Shown here: positions 1 through 9,402 of the stretch, piece by piece
Position numbering within the stretch: the first letter of the stretch is position 1
Layout of the letters: every line of letters starts with the position of its first letter
DNA from: a virus
Reading direction: 5' to 3' (one strand)
IMG/VR virus record: IMGVR_UViG_3300009509_000004
Coordinates: 42,759 to 106,758 of that record
Length of the DNA: 64,000 bases
Notes under the pieces: generated by a model
The model's database searches: none
What the model was told of the DNA's origin: nothing
What the model saw: the letters and a program-made list of their open reading frames with translations, nothing else
Position numbers and translations under genes: made by a program

Positions 1-3000
1 CCTGAACCTGCGGTTGTGCTGCCGCCGCTGCCGCTTTTGCCGGCTCTGCGCCTTTTAGAGTTGCTGCAACAGTAGGTACAGCCTTGTCCAGTTGCGCAGC
101 AATTTCGTCACTCTGAATGCCTCCCTCCATCCATTTCTGAAGGGAACCAAGATCAACTCCCAGCTTCCCTGCGAGCGTATCAGCACCAGGGATCTTGCGG
201 ATGAGTTTGATCACCACGCCCATGACTGCCCTCAGCGGCATGGTCAGCGCGTTGAAGATGCCGATGCCGACCCGTTTGAGGCCACCCAGGAAGTCGCCTT
301 GGAACATCTGGATGATGCCGCCAAACACGTCCTGAAACACCCTCTTGATTGTGATGATGGGCGTCTTGAACAGCGGGATCAAGAATGACACGATCTTGCC
401 GATTGTGTTGACCACAAAGCCAACGACCTCGATGAGAGCAATCAACATTGCTGAAATGAAGTTGCCGATGGTCGTGCCGACCTCGACCCAATTGACCTCG
501 ACCGTGCTGCCACCAGACGTGAACTCTGCCACGACATCGTTGATCTCTGCCTTGATTTCTGCCACCACCCCGCTGAACGTCTCAACGATGGTGTTCCAGA
601 CGTTCATGAAGGTGTTTTTGATCTCTGTCCAATTTGCCATCAGGGCATCGCCCGCCGCCTTCAGCGCGGTGAGTGGCCCCTCGATGAATCCCCATACTGT
701 GTCCATCAACCAGACAAACACATCAATGACCATGCCAAAGGCATCAGCAGCGACACTGGCAACCCAGAGAACGCCGTTGGCGATTGCTCCGCCAACTTCA
801 TCCCACTTGATCTCCATGTCGTCCAAGCCCTGGAACCATGACCCAAAGATGGCGTTGAACCTCTCTTTGATTTTGGCAACTGTGGTCTCGATTTTCTGAA
901 CTGCTTGGTCCCAAACCGCCTTCCACTTGTCAATGACCGCCCCGATGCCTTCATCCCACTTCTGCTTGAACCCGTCAATGAACGGTGTCCAAACGTTGTT
1001 GTAGAAGTCCATCACGGCCTGCTTGATGTTGCCCCACACCCTGACCAGGGTGTCGCCAATTGACTCGCCTTCCTTCCTGATGAACAAGAATGCAAGGGCA
1101 ACCGCCCCCGCAACGATGACGATGGGCCAGAACGCCCCTGCGAGCAACGCCAGCCCGCCCTTGATGACCGCAAACGCCCCAAGCGCGATGGTCTTGAATG
1201 CCGCAAACGCCTGAATCAACCCGCTGACCATGAAACCAAAGGTCACAAGGCCAAGAATGATGGGCACCATCGCGCCTGCCACAATCGCAAAGATGGTGGC
1301 ATATTTGGCAATCTTGCGCACGCCGTCCTTGCCAAACTTGTCCTCAAGCGTCTTGCCCAGCTCCTTGACTTTGGCCACAACGCTGTCCCACGCATCCCTG
1401 AGCGTGTCGATGGCATCTTGCAGCCCCAGCGCGATCTGCAGGGCTGTGCTCCCGTGTTCCTCTTCAATCTTCTGCAGTGTCTCCATCTCAAAGATTTGAG
1501 AACGGATCTTGTCAGCATCCCTGGCTCTGGCCGCCTCGACCTCTGACATTGCAGCGATCTCTTGCTCAATCTGCCTGCGCTGCGCCTGGCTCAATTTCTT
1601 GTTGCTGTCCAGCGCCTCTTGCAATACCTGGGTGCGCAACTGCCTCTGAGCGTCAGCCGCCCCCGCCGCGCCGCTGAATGCAAGGTCAATCTGCTGCTTG
1701 GAAGCATCCCGCCTCGCCTTGACCATCTCGTTGATCTGCTGAAGCATCATGTTCTTGCGCTTCTCAGACAGATCGCTGATGGATTTGACTCCAGCCGCTT
1801 CCAAGTGCCGTGTCTTGAGCGCTTCTGCTCGCCTCTTGGTCTCAGCCTCGATGGCAGACTCAACCGCCCTCTTGCGCGCCTCGACCTGCGCTGATGACAA
1901 CTGCTCTTCACCTATCTGCATGCGGGAAATCACCTGAAGTGCTCCCAGCATTGAACTCCTGTATTTGTCCGTGACGCCAGCCGCCTCAAGCCGCTTGCTC
2001 GACTCACGTGCAATGGCCTGAGCGCTCTTGGCGTTCTCCATGTTCTCCTTTTGTCTGATCTCGTTGAGCCCTTCCAGGCTGAACAGCACGCCGTTCAAGC
2101 TGTTGGTCATCTGCTCGATGACTGGCGTGAAGCTCTTGAGCAGCGGTCCAAAAATGCCGATGCTCACCGACTCGACTGATGCCCCAAACAGTGTTAGTCT
2201 GCCCAGGAAGTTGTCAAGCCGCTTGTTGGCCATCTCTGTGGCCGCCCCAACGCCAGCACTGGATGCGACAAGCTCATCTTGCAACTTGTCCATCGACTCC
2301 TTGCCAGCAACTGCCAGAGCGTTGTATGCACGCGCACCCCTGATGCCAAACAGCTCAGTGGCGATGCGCGCCCGCTCCGTGGCGCTTGGGATCTTGGCCA
2401 TCCTCCTGCTGACCTGGTCAACGATGTCGCTCACCTTCCTGAGCGTTCCATCTGCGTTGGTCAGTGACAGCCCCCAATCGTTGATGATCTTCTTGCCCTC
2501 TCGCCCTGGCTTGGATAGCTTCACCATCATGTTGGTGAATGCCGTTCCAGCCAGCGATCCCTTCAGGCCTGCATCCGCCAGCTTGCCAAAGATGGCAGTT
2601 GTTTCCTCAAGGGACATCCCAAGTGATTTGGCCTGGGACACGCCATATTTGAATGATTCTCCAAGCCCTGTGATATTGGTGTTTGACCTCGCTGAAGCAA
2701 GGGCCAGCACGTCTGCGACGTGTGAAGCCTCGCCCCATTCCATGGCCATGCCCTTGACGACCTGGGCAACGATGTCGGATGCTGTCGCCAAGTCGATGGC
2801 GTCAGCCGCCGCTGCATTCATCGTGCCTTGGAGTGCTGCGATGATCTGGTCTGAGTTTGCGCCCGCCCGCCCCAAATACTCCATCGCCTCGCCTGCCTGA
2901 GTAGCACTGAACACGGACACGATGCCCATGCGCTTTGCTTCCTTGGTCAGCTTGGCCATGTCCTCTTCATTGGCTCGCGTGATCGCGCCAACGCCAGACA

Positions 3001-3310
3001 TCTGCTGCTCAAACTTGGCTGCCTTTGCTACGCCAGCCCCTACTGCAGCTGTGAGTGGGAGTGCTCCCAGCGCTGCGTTGCGCAGCCCCGCTCCCATCTG
3101 TTTGACGCCAGCTCCAATCTGCTTGAAGCCAGACATCATCTGGTTTGTGGCTTGTTGTACCGATCTCGCCATGCGCTGCATGGCAGGTGGGGTGCGGTCA
3201 GCAGTCTGGATGAACTGTCCCAAGGCATTGCGCGCACGATTGCTTGCTTGGACAAATTGTTTGTCGTCTGCTGTGAGCGTAGCTCCCAAACCGTATCGCT
3301 CAAGTGCCAT
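1..3310 (-). CDS. Tail tape measure protein (3' end outside window)
   Basis: Start ATG at 3310 (MALERYGLGATL) follows an AGGAGG site. About 1,100 residues are visible and the frame runs off the left edge. The N-terminal third reads like the TP901/TIGR01760 tape-measure core (GVGAITRANEEDMAKLTKEA, then a GEAMEYLGRAGAN segment). Long charged helical stretches follow, then a strongly hydrophobic block at roughly residues 665-745 typical of the membrane-interacting part of tape measures. The family sets tail length, fills the tail tube and enters the cell envelope at infection. Its place directly after a frameshifted chaperone and behind tube and sheath is the classical order. Identification is confident; total length is unknown. 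Confidence 0.95.
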   Translation of the reverse strand, partial: MALERYGLGATLTADDKQFVQASNRARNALGQFIQTADRTPPAMQRMARSVQQATNQMMSGFKQIGAGVKQMGAGLRNAALGALPLTAAVGAGVAKAAKFEQQMSGVGAITRANEEDMAKLTKEAKRMGIVSVFSATQAGEAMEYLGRAGANSDQIIAALQGTMNAAAADAIDLATASDIVAQVVKGMAMEWGEASHVADVLALASARSNTNITGLGESFKYGVSQAKSLGMSLEETTAIFGKLADAGLKGSLAGTAFTNMMVKLSKPGREGKKIINDWGLSLTNADGTLRKVSDIVDQVSRRMAKIPSATERARIATELFGIRGARAYNALAVAGKESMDKLQDELVASSAGVGAATEMANKRLDNFLGRLTLFGASVESVSIGIFGPLLKSFTPVIEQMTNSLNGVLFSLEGLNEIRQKENMENAKSAQAIARESSKRLEAAGVTDKYRSSMLGALQVISRMQIGEEQLSSAQVEARKRAVESAIEAETKRRAEALKTRHLEAAGVKSISDLSEKRKNMMLQQINEMVKARRDASKQQIDLAFSGAAGAADAQRQLRTQVLQEALDSNKKLSQAQRRQIEQEIAAMSEVEAARARDADKIRSQIFEMETLQKIEEEHGSTALQIALGLQDAIDTLRDAWDSVVAKVKELGKTLEDKFGKDGVRKIAKYATIFAIVAGAMVPIILGLVTFGFMVSGLIQAFAAFKTIALGAFAVIKGGLALLAGAFWPIVIVAGAVALAFLFIRKEGESIGDTLVRVWGNIKQAVMDFYNNVWTPFIDGFKQKWDEGIGAVIDKWKAVWDQAVQKIETTVAKIKERFNAIFGSWFQGLDDMEIKWDEVGGAIANGVLWVASVAADAFGMVIDVFVWLMDTVWGFIEGPLTALKAAGDALMANWTEIKNTFMNVWNTIVETFSGVVAEIKAEINDVVAEFTSGGSTVEVNWVEVGTTIGNFISAMLIALIEVVGFVVNTIGKIVSFLIPLFKTPIITIKRVFQDVFGGIIQMFQGDFLGGLKRVGIGIFNALTMPLRAVMGVVIKLIRKIPGADTLAGKLGVDLGSLQKWMEGGIQSDEIAAQLDKAVPTVAATLKGAEPAKAAAAAAQPQVQ

Positions 3311-3313
3311 GAG

Positions 3314-3523
3314 CTAATGCCTCCTGGGCTTTTTCACCCTTGAGCCTCGCTTCATTTGCTCGGCTTCCTTCTTGAGCTGCTTGTGTAACCGTCTCAAATA
3401 CCACTCACGGTCAACACTCAGCATACGCTCAACGTCACCGTATGTCATCCCCTCCATGCAATAGGTTAGCGCAAACACCTCTTCCCGCAAATCATCCGTT
3501 GACCTTAGCGGGAAGAATCGCCG
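3314..3523 (-). CDS. -1 frameshift extension of tail assembly chaperone
   Basis: A 69-codon open segment in the -1 frame relative to the upstream gene begins at the slippery site and stops with TAG at 3314-3316, four bases before the tape measure start. It has no ribosome site or plausible start of its own at its 5' end. The encoded tail is charged and helical, with a segment REEVFALTYCMEGMTYGDVE and a basic end (GSRVKKPRRH). Such extensions, made by a minority of ribosomes, are known in tailed phages as the T part of the G/GT tail assembly chaperones that coat the tape measure. It is read here as part of the fusion product 3314..4407. Confidence 0.85.
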   Translation of the reverse strand, partial: RRFFPLRSTDDLREEVFALTYCMEGMTYGDVERMLSVDREWYLRRLHKQLKKEAEQMKRGSRVKKPRRH

Positions 3524-4407
3524 AAAAAATTGTCATATCCCCAGTCAATTGCCAGCTTGTACTGGTATCGACAGCGTTGACAATTCCCTTCGACAGACAT
3601 GTTGGGGCCAATCGCGTGTTCATCAACCCGATTGGTGATCGCCTCGATGTCTCGTTTGCCCATCTCATCCAACTCAGACTCGGCAAGGGCAACCTGCTGT
3701 GGTTTCCCTTCCTTGTCCTTCCAGTTGGCGATCCCGTGAATGGAACCAAGGATGACGCTTGCCTTTGCTGCTCCTGTGTTCAGACCTCCAACGCCCTGCA
3801 TGTTTTCCAATGAAGTCCAACGTGCTGGGCCCATGAGCAGGTCTGTCACCTCTTTTCCCCTGATGCTGAATGGCTCCCTGAGCTTATACTCCCACAGGGA
3901 ATCGCCCAACTTCTCACAGACGTCAACCTCAACGGTTTCCAAGTCTGCTGTGAACGGGAATTTGAAGCCACAGTTTGGGCACCTCAAGTTGAGGTGCAGC
4001 TCGTTGCCCAAGGCCTGCATGCGCAACCAGACATAGGCATAGAACACATCACCCATGAACATCTGTGAGATGTGGATGCGCCTTTCCTCTGGCTTCATGC
4101 CCTCAAATTTGTGTTGCCCGACCTGGGTGCACATCGTGGCCAGAACCATGCCAACAAACTGCGCAACGTTGGCATCTCGGTTCTTGTCCCTCAGATCGCC
4201 CAACTCGCGTTCTTCAGCCATGCGCCATCGCCTCACAGCGATGTCCTTGGCATAGCTGCCGTCAGTTGTGACAAGACCAAGGGGCAGCCTTGGCCCCTGC
4301 TCTTTGAGCACAACTCGCTTCAGATGGGCAACGCCCTTGTCGGAAACAGAATTGGCCGTTTCATCGGCCTGTGGATCCACACCTTGCGGTGTTTCTGGCT
4401 GGATCAC
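3505..4407 (-). CDS. Tail assembly chaperone, T4 gp26-like (short product)
   Basis: A GTG start at 4407 is supported by GGAGGT six bases upstream; 300 residues. The layout resembles the T4 base-plate protein family (gp26-like): a variable acidic N-terminus, a segment DIAVRRWRMAEERELGDLRD, then a CPNCGF zinc-ribbon half near the middle and a second C-x-x-C pair (NCQRCRY) near the end. Members commonly sit just before the tape measure and are made in two lengths by frameshifting, as here. The role is inferred as tail assembly chaperone binding the tape measure rather than a structural hub. Family assignment is from motif and position, not from a search. Confidence 0.78.
   Translation of the reverse strand: MIQPETPQGVDPQADETANSVSDKGVAHLKRVVLKEQGPRLPLGLVTTDGSYAKDIAVRRWRMAEERELGDLRDKNRDANVAQFVGMVLATMCTQVGQHKFEGMKPEERRIHISQMFMGDVFYAYVWLRMQALGNELHLNLRCPNCGFKFPFTADLETVEVDVCEKLGDSLWEYKLREPFSIRGKEVTDLLMGPARWTSLENMQGVGGLNTGAAKASVILGSIHGIANWKDKEGKPQQVALAESELDEMGKRDIEAITNRVDEHAIGPNMSVEGNCQRCRYQYKLAIDWGYDNFFGDSSR
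3523..3529 (-). promoter_or_regulatory. Programmed -1 ribosomal frameshift site (T TTT TTC)
   Basis: In the zero frame the codons are AAT TTT TTC GGC, which gives the canonical X XXY YYZ heptamer T-TTT-TTC. Slipping back one base leaves both tRNAs on TTT and continues as CGG CGA into a 69-codon open frame, while the zero frame stops six codons later at TAA (3505-3507). The position immediately before the tape measure gene matches the conserved arrangement of tail chaperones. Efficiency cannot be told from sequence. Confidence 0.85.
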
Positions 4408-4477
4408 GGTTCACCTCCAATCAGCAGTGCCCTTGTTAGGCCCAACCGTGGTATGTGTTATGAATCTTGTCGTCTGT

Positions 4478-4915
4478 TTAGATCGGCAAGATGTCGTCCA
4501 CGCTCAAAGTCCATTCAACCAGCGCCAGCTCGCCCTCGTTTTCCATCTCACGGTCAGGCATGACCCGCTTGGTGGGGAACACGCCAACCAGTGACTTGGT
4601 CACGGTGGTGTTGCCGCTGATCGATTGGCTGATCATGCTGCCGACCTTCTTGTAGGTGGGCAAAACAGGGTCTTGTGACTCCCTGTACCACGCCTCCATT
4701 GCGGCCTGCTCCACAAGGTGGTGCTCTGGGAGCATGATCGTGAATTCACTTGGCCCTCGATTGCCGCCAGAGACACGAGTGCGGTCAGGCATCTCTGCCG
4801 TCTGCAACTCATCCTCAAGCCCGCTCACCTCGGTTGGGGTGAGTGGGGGCAATCCAAGGATCAACAGTTGGTACTTGTTGACCGGAATGTGGTCAGCCTG
4901 GATGGCACCTTTCAT
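4478..4915 (-). CDS. Tail tube protein (T4 gp19-like)
   Basis: 145 residues starting MKGAIQADHIPVNKYQLLIL. The N-terminal signature, the beta-rich middle (SEFTIMLPEHHLVEQAAMEA) and the ending VEWTLSVDDI are typical of the gp19-like tail tube family, in which a strand near the C-terminus reads W-x-x-x-D. It would polymerise inside the sheath as the DNA conduit. It lies between the tail sheath gene and the tail chaperone, separated from the sheath only by a 69-residue gene, the usual myovirus order. The start follows an AAGGAGG site. Confidence 0.88.
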   Translation of the reverse strand: MKGAIQADHIPVNKYQLLILGLPPLTPTEVSGLEDELQTAEMPDRTRVSGGNRGPSEFTIMLPEHHLVEQAAMEAWYRESQDPVLPTYKKVGSMISQSISGNTTVTKSLVGVFPTKRVMPDREMENEGELALVEWTLSVDDILPI

Positions 4916-4967
4916 GTCATCAACCTCCTTGGGTCAAAGAATCCGCTTGTTGCGGCCTTCCCAGTTG

Positions 4968-5177
4968 CTATTCGACCTCAACCCCAGCGACCACATCCGT
5001 GGCCGCAGTCGGTGTCGTGGCCGCGTCATAATCCGCCTTGAGTTGATTGAACTGCGCCACCAGATCGCCCTGCGTTTCGACAAGCCCCTTCAGGACATCG
5101 TACAGGACGTCAAACCCATGGGATTCATCGAGGCCAGCGCCAGCCTCGCCCATCAATCTCTTCAACTTGACTGCCAT
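4968..5177 (-). CDS. Small protein between tail sheath and tube
   Basis: 69 residues (MAVKLKRLMGEAGAGLDESH), start supported by CGGAGG. It is predicted helical, with an acidic Thr/Ala-rich end and no recognised domain. A small gene between sheath and tube occurs in several myoviruses, but no function can be assigned. It is probably co-transcribed with the sheath gene. Confidence 0.7.
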   Translation of the reverse strand: MAVKLKRLMGEAGAGLDESHGFDVLYDVLKGLVETQGDLVAQFNQLKADYDAATTPTAATDVVAGVEVE

Positions 5178-5241
5178 AATTGCCTCCGTTTATGGTGAGT
5201 AGGGCCAGGCCCAAACTTGCTCACACGTTCTTTGGCACCCC

Positions 5242-7521
5242 TTAGCCTACAGACTCAAAGATGCCCTGCTTGCCGATGCGGATGATGAACCGCTCAACCG
5301 TGTCTGCGAGTCTGAGCTTGATCTCTGAGATCATGTCGCCGTTGGCCCGCGTTGCGTCGGTGTTCAATTCCTCATCCAACTTGATGATGCACGCTTCCTC
5401 AAACTTGGCACCTCTCAGCGCCCGCTTGGTGAACTCCGGCAAGAAGAATGACTTGAGAGCTGACAGCGCCAGCTTCTCAGTGACTGGATCGTTGATTGCG
5501 AACACAATCCAGTCAAAGCTCTCTTGGAGCACGTGCTCATAGTAGGACATCTGCTCACGCTGATGCTTCCACTTCCATGTGGGGTCTGTGTTGACCGTGC
5601 GGTCACCCCAGATGATGAAGTTGCCCTTGAGCTTCTTGATCACAGCGATGCCCGCTGGATTGAGCACTTCCTCGTTGAGCAAGGCATCCTTTGTCGGGAT
5701 GTCGAGCAACTTGGGCAACTTGGCATCTAGGCCAGCTTCAGCCTTGTGATAGCCATCATAGTCAGCTGCGATGCGCGCCTCTCGCCCATGGATCATGCCG
5801 GTGACCGGCACCAGCTTGGTCTTGCCCTCGCTGCTGAACGGATCGGGCACCTCACCGTAGCTGGGGAATGCCACGACAGCATAGTCAGACCGACCCAGCG
5901 TGTCATTGACCTGCGTCAATGCGCCATCCTCGGTGACCACGTTGTCAGGGATCTCGTATCTGAACTGGTGATTCTTGGCATCCGCAAATGCCACACCAGC
6001 TTTCTGGACTGCGGTGGAAGTGATGCCTGGGCACGCATACTTGATCAGGCCCATGTTCTTGCCGATGACTCGGTTGAATGGGCTGAGACCAACATCCCAC
6101 GCTTGCTGGATGTAGTCTGCATCGACCAAATCTGAAATGCCGTCCCTGCCGCCTTCCATCTCCAGCGGTGCCTCGACCATGAACTCATCTGCCGGTGCGC
6201 CGTCCACGGTGAGGTCAGAACCGTCTGCGACCGTGATGCTGTCATGGTCGTTGTCAACGATTCTGAATTTGGTGTTCTTGGCGTTGGGCTTGTCGGGGTA
6301 CAGATAACCGCCAATGAGCGCGTCAGGGGTGAATGGCTTGTAGTTGATGACCAGAGTGTCGCCCGCCGCAACCGCTGTGATGCCTGCGGTCACTGTGAAC
6401 TCAGGAGTCCACTTGTTGTTGGGGACAAATGCTACACCCAAAGTCACCGTGCCCAAAGCCCCAAACTTGTCACTCACAGCCGCGCCGCTCGTGGCATCGG
6501 CCATGGTGATGGTGATCTTCTGGGCCACCATATCATCGTCTGTGACGTCCAGCGCAAACGTGGGATCGCCCCCGCCAGCGCTGTTGACGGTGAAGTCATG
6601 GATGACTGCTGTGAGCACCGTTGCCGTCACGGTGTCGATGAGGCCCCAATGGTTGGCTGGCCGCACTGCTGCGGTGTGAGCGCCCGTCCAAAGATCGGTT
6701 GCCCAAATCTCATCGTTGCCGCCGTCCTTGTTGATGACATCCACCCAATAGCGTGGGTCATTCGGATCGGTGGCCAGATTGGCATACTTCTTGACAAAGT
6801 CGCCATCCACGTACACGCTGATGCTGAACTCGCTGTCAGCCTTTTCCTCGCCGTCACCGATGAGGATGCTCAGCGCCTTGCCCTCGTTTTCCAGCACGAG
6901 GTAATAGCGCAAGCTGCTGCCAGACAGCGCGTTGTAGTCATCGAGCATCGTTTGATCAGCTGCAACCGTGACGATGCCAGCATCGTCGTTGCCAACGATG
7001 GGATAGCGCTTGTTGGGTACATCTTCAAGCTCAACCCAACCGCCCTTCCACTCATCTGTCTTCATAGCCAGACCAGTGTCCAGGGTGATGTTGGTGAGAT
7101 CGCCGATTGCACTCATGTCATCTGTGAGCCGATTGAGCTTGCCGCCCCAGCGCCCGCCATTCTTGGCTTTCAACGTGCCCATCGGCGTGAGCAGCGAGCC
7201 ATAGCGCGCATACAGAGTCATCCCAGCGGCAAGCTCGTTGCCGTCTGTGACCCTGATGAGCATGAGACCACCAGCCCCGTTTGCCAGGTCATAGTAGTCA
7301 AAAGCGCAGTCAGGAAGCAAGGAATCAGGGATGATTCCACCACACTTCTTCTGGAACTGCTTTTTGTTTTGTGCGAAAATGAGCTCACCGACTGGGCCCT
7401 TTTCCATGACCCCAGCATAAGCCGCCCAACCAAGGGCACCTGGCTCAATGCCTTTTTCGCCTTCAAGCTCGATGATGGTGACGCCCGCGCCTCTTGTCGG
7501 GCCAAACCGCCGTTGTGCCAT
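5242..7521 (-). CDS. Contractile tail sheath protein
   Basis: 759 residues, start at 7521 behind TAGGAGG. The N-terminus (RGAGVTIIELEGEKGIEPGA) followed by GWAAYAGVMEKGPVGEL is the hallmark of phage tail sheaths. The C-terminal third carries the conserved core (WGDRTVNTDPTWKWKHQREQ, then FAINDPVT and a C-terminal FIIRIGKQG strand). It is longer than minimal sheaths because beta-rich domains are inserted in the middle (roughly residues 200-450), which usually decorate the outer surface. It contracts around the tail tube on infection and shows that the virion is a myovirus. A long antisense open frame opposite it is a shadow. Confidence 0.95.
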   Translation of the reverse strand: MAQRRFGPTRGAGVTIIELEGEKGIEPGALGWAAYAGVMEKGPVGELIFAQNKKQFQKKCGGIIPDSLLPDCAFDYYDLANGAGGLMLIRVTDGNELAAGMTLYARYGSLLTPMGTLKAKNGGRWGGKLNRLTDDMSAIGDLTNITLDTGLAMKTDEWKGGWVELEDVPNKRYPIVGNDDAGIVTVAADQTMLDDYNALSGSSLRYYLVLENEGKALSILIGDGEEKADSEFSISVYVDGDFVKKYANLATDPNDPRYWVDVINKDGGNDEIWATDLWTGAHTAAVRPANHWGLIDTVTATVLTAVIHDFTVNSAGGGDPTFALDVTDDDMVAQKITITMADATSGAAVSDKFGALGTVTLGVAFVPNNKWTPEFTVTAGITAVAAGDTLVINYKPFTPDALIGGYLYPDKPNAKNTKFRIVDNDHDSITVADGSDLTVDGAPADEFMVEAPLEMEGGRDGISDLVDADYIQQAWDVGLSPFNRVIGKNMGLIKYACPGITSTAVQKAGVAFADAKNHQFRYEIPDNVVTEDGALTQVNDTLGRSDYAVVAFPSYGEVPDPFSSEGKTKLVPVTGMIHGREARIAADYDGYHKAEAGLDAKLPKLLDIPTKDALLNEEVLNPAGIAVIKKLKGNFIIWGDRTVNTDPTWKWKHQREQMSYYEHVLQESFDWIVFAINDPVTEKLALSALKSFFLPEFTKRALRGAKFEEACIIKLDEELNTDATRANGDMISEIKLRLADTVERFIIRIGKQGIFESVG

Positions 7522-7531
7522 GAGTGTCCTC

Positions 7532-8776
7532 CTAACTAATAACAGCGTTCATGTCGCCCGTCAAGTTCATTCTCTCAACGGCAAACACGTCTTCAGCTTC
7601 ACGTTCAAAGAATAACGCCTTGACGAGCAAAAAGCGAAGTCTCCCAGCATGTACTTCAGCGATATTGGCTTCAGTTTGGCCGTTGTATTCCTCAATCAGC
7701 CAAAGTCTGAACATTTCGTCAAGACCTTTTGATGTTATTGTTGGGTTATTTCTGAAAAACCGTTTCAGCTCGTCAGCCAATCTTACTTGGTCCCTTGCGC
7801 TGTCAGTTAGGCCATTGAGCACGACCTCGATGTCAGCTTGAAGTGGGCCTGGAACTTTGACTGCGCTCCTGTTAGACTTGTTGATCACCCAGTCATCTTG
7901 CCCACTTTCTGCAGAGTTGATTAGGTTGACATCTGTGAGAATCAAAGCTGGCACTTTGGCCACCTCGTGATACTCCTGGCCGGTGGTAACTGCCACCTCT
8001 GGTTCCCATATGAAGCGCACCCAAAGCAACTTCCCAGCAGCAATTGATGTGCTTAGTGTGATGATTTGGGTGTTTTGGTCATATGATTGATACAAGTCTG
8101 TGAAATGGTCAGGATCGTCCGTGTGATTGAAGCATGCATCAATCCCAACAACGTTGTATGGCGTTTCCAGCTTGTAATCATTCTTCAAGTCAATCGTAGC
8201 TGATGCGACATTGATCTTGATCGGGAAGTCTGAGATGGGTCTGACCTGCTCTCTCAGCTGCCTGACGATGGTCCTGTACACATAATCCTCTTGGTGTTCA
8301 ACGCTGGATGAATACAACACCTTGACAGCGCTGATCTCTGGCGTGACACCTCCGTCAGTCGTGTACGGGTTGAGGATCACCTGCAGCTTCTTGCTGGTGG
8401 CTGGGAAGTCTGCGATGTGATTGGCAACATCCGCCTCGCTGTTCCAATCCGACACATTGACCACCCAATCCGCGCCATCCCACCAATATTCATTTGTGCC
8501 GTCTGACAGCCTGAACTTGACTCCAGTCAGGTCTTGCCCAAGATCGTCCTTTGCGTTGACGACCTCGCACTCAAACCCAAGCCATTGTCGCACGCTGTCT
8601 GGGATGGTCACCCACGTCTTTGCATACAGGTCTGTGTCAAGTGGGTATCCGCCGCCGCCCTCTTTCAACTGAATCTTGTGCGTCTCTGGATTCAACCGCA
8701 CATCTGCGCCCAGCTCGATCCTGTAACGGTTGTCGTTGCTGAAGTTGAATCGCTTGATTAGCCTCTTGAGTCTCAT
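7532..8776 (-). CDS. Predicted virion protein upstream of tail sheath
   Basis: 414 residues; ATG at 8776 overlaps the stop of the preceding gene (ATGA). The sequence is beta-rich in the first two thirds, with tryptophan-rich strands (TNEYWWDGADWVVNVSDWNS). A helical segment follows (SARDQVRLADELKRFFRNNP), then FRLWLIEEYNGQTEANIAEV. No family was recognised with certainty. Its position between neck proteins and sheath suggests a tail terminator or neck/tail completion component. Only virion association is inferred. Confidence 0.72.
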   Translation of the reverse strand: MRLKRLIKRFNFSNDNRYRIELGADVRLNPETHKIQLKEGGGGYPLDTDLYAKTWVTIPDSVRQWLGFECEVVNAKDDLGQDLTGVKFRLSDGTNEYWWDGADWVVNVSDWNSEADVANHIADFPATSKKLQVILNPYTTDGGVTPEISAVKVLYSSSVEHQEDYVYRTIVRQLREQVRPISDFPIKINVASATIDLKNDYKLETPYNVVGIDACFNHTDDPDHFTDLYQSYDQNTQIITLSTSIAAGKLLWVRFIWEPEVAVTTGQEYHEVAKVPALILTDVNLINSAESGQDDWVINKSNRSAVKVPGPLQADIEVVLNGLTDSARDQVRLADELKRFFRNNPTITSKGLDEMFRLWLIEEYNGQTEANIAEVHAGRLRFLLVKALFFEREAEDVFAVERMNLTGDMNAVIS

Positions 8777-9402
8777 TGCGATGACAACTCCTTCATGGCC
8801 GCAGCCATCGCTTGGTCCCAGAACTTCCTTGCCATGGACTGCATCTCGCCTTTATTCCATGCTTGCCTGATGAATGGCCTGCCTGGGATGATGATTGCCT
8901 TTGTGCTTTCTTTCAGTGGACGCCAACCGCCTGGCATTTTGTCCCACAGCTCTTGCGCACGCTCGCTGAGGGCAATGGTTGGGTCCATCTCTTTGCGCCA
9001 TAGCACATAGAACATGCCACGCATCTTTGCCGTGACCCCGATGACTGTGCCCTCGTGGAGCATGACTGCCAAGTCATATTCCTTGTGCTTCTGCAGGATG
9101 CCCACAAACACTGTGATGTCGTCAATGACCTTGGATGTGATCGCCTTGAACAGAGGTGAGCCTGGCCTGTCGCCGATCAATGGTTCATTCTTGCCGCCCT
9201 TCAGGGCAACAGTGAGGGGTGCGTTTGGCTCAAAACTGCCTGACGCGATCTCCTGCCTGATCAGTGCCTCGCCCTTTTTGCCAATGAACTGGGACGCCCG
9301 CCTCAGATGCTTGCGCAACGTTGGTCGTACAACACCTGGCCCAAGCTGCTTCTCAAGCCGCTTCCAGCGCTTGTCCAGCTTGAATTTGGCTGCCCCTGGC
9401 AT
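8773..9402 (-). CDS. Tail completion / neck protein (gpS or HK97 gp10-like)
   Basis: 209 residues, start at 9402 overlapping the upstream stop (TGATG). The pattern is a basic helical N-terminus, then LIGDRPGSPLFKAITS, a strand-loop with VMLHEGTV, and IPGRPFIRQAW near the C-terminus. This matches the virion-morphogenesis family that includes P2 gpS and HK97 gp10, which typically end with a G-R-P-F-(L/I) motif. These proteins close the neck or complete the tail. The assignment rests on motif order and position among connector genes. Confidence 0.65.
   Translation of the reverse strand: MPGAAKFKLDKRWKRLEKQLGPGVVRPTLRKHLRRASQFIGKKGEALIRQEIASGSFEPNAPLTVALKGGKNEPLIGDRPGSPLFKAITSKVIDDITVFVGILQKHKEYDLAVMLHEGTVIGVTAKMRGMFYVLWRKEMDPTIALSERAQELWDKMPGGWRPLKESTKAIIIPGRPFIRQAWNKGEMQSMARKFWDQAMAAAMKELSSQ

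Noticed and set aside
3314-3504. Separate small gene before the tape measure
   Set aside because: There is no start codon with a ribosome site at its 5' end, and the in-register slippery heptamer explains it better as a frameshift extension.
6244-7539. 431-codon plus-strand open frame opposite the tail sheath gene
   Set aside because: It is antisense to a gene of certain identity, has no ribosome site, and its sequence is the complement of biased codons; a shadow.
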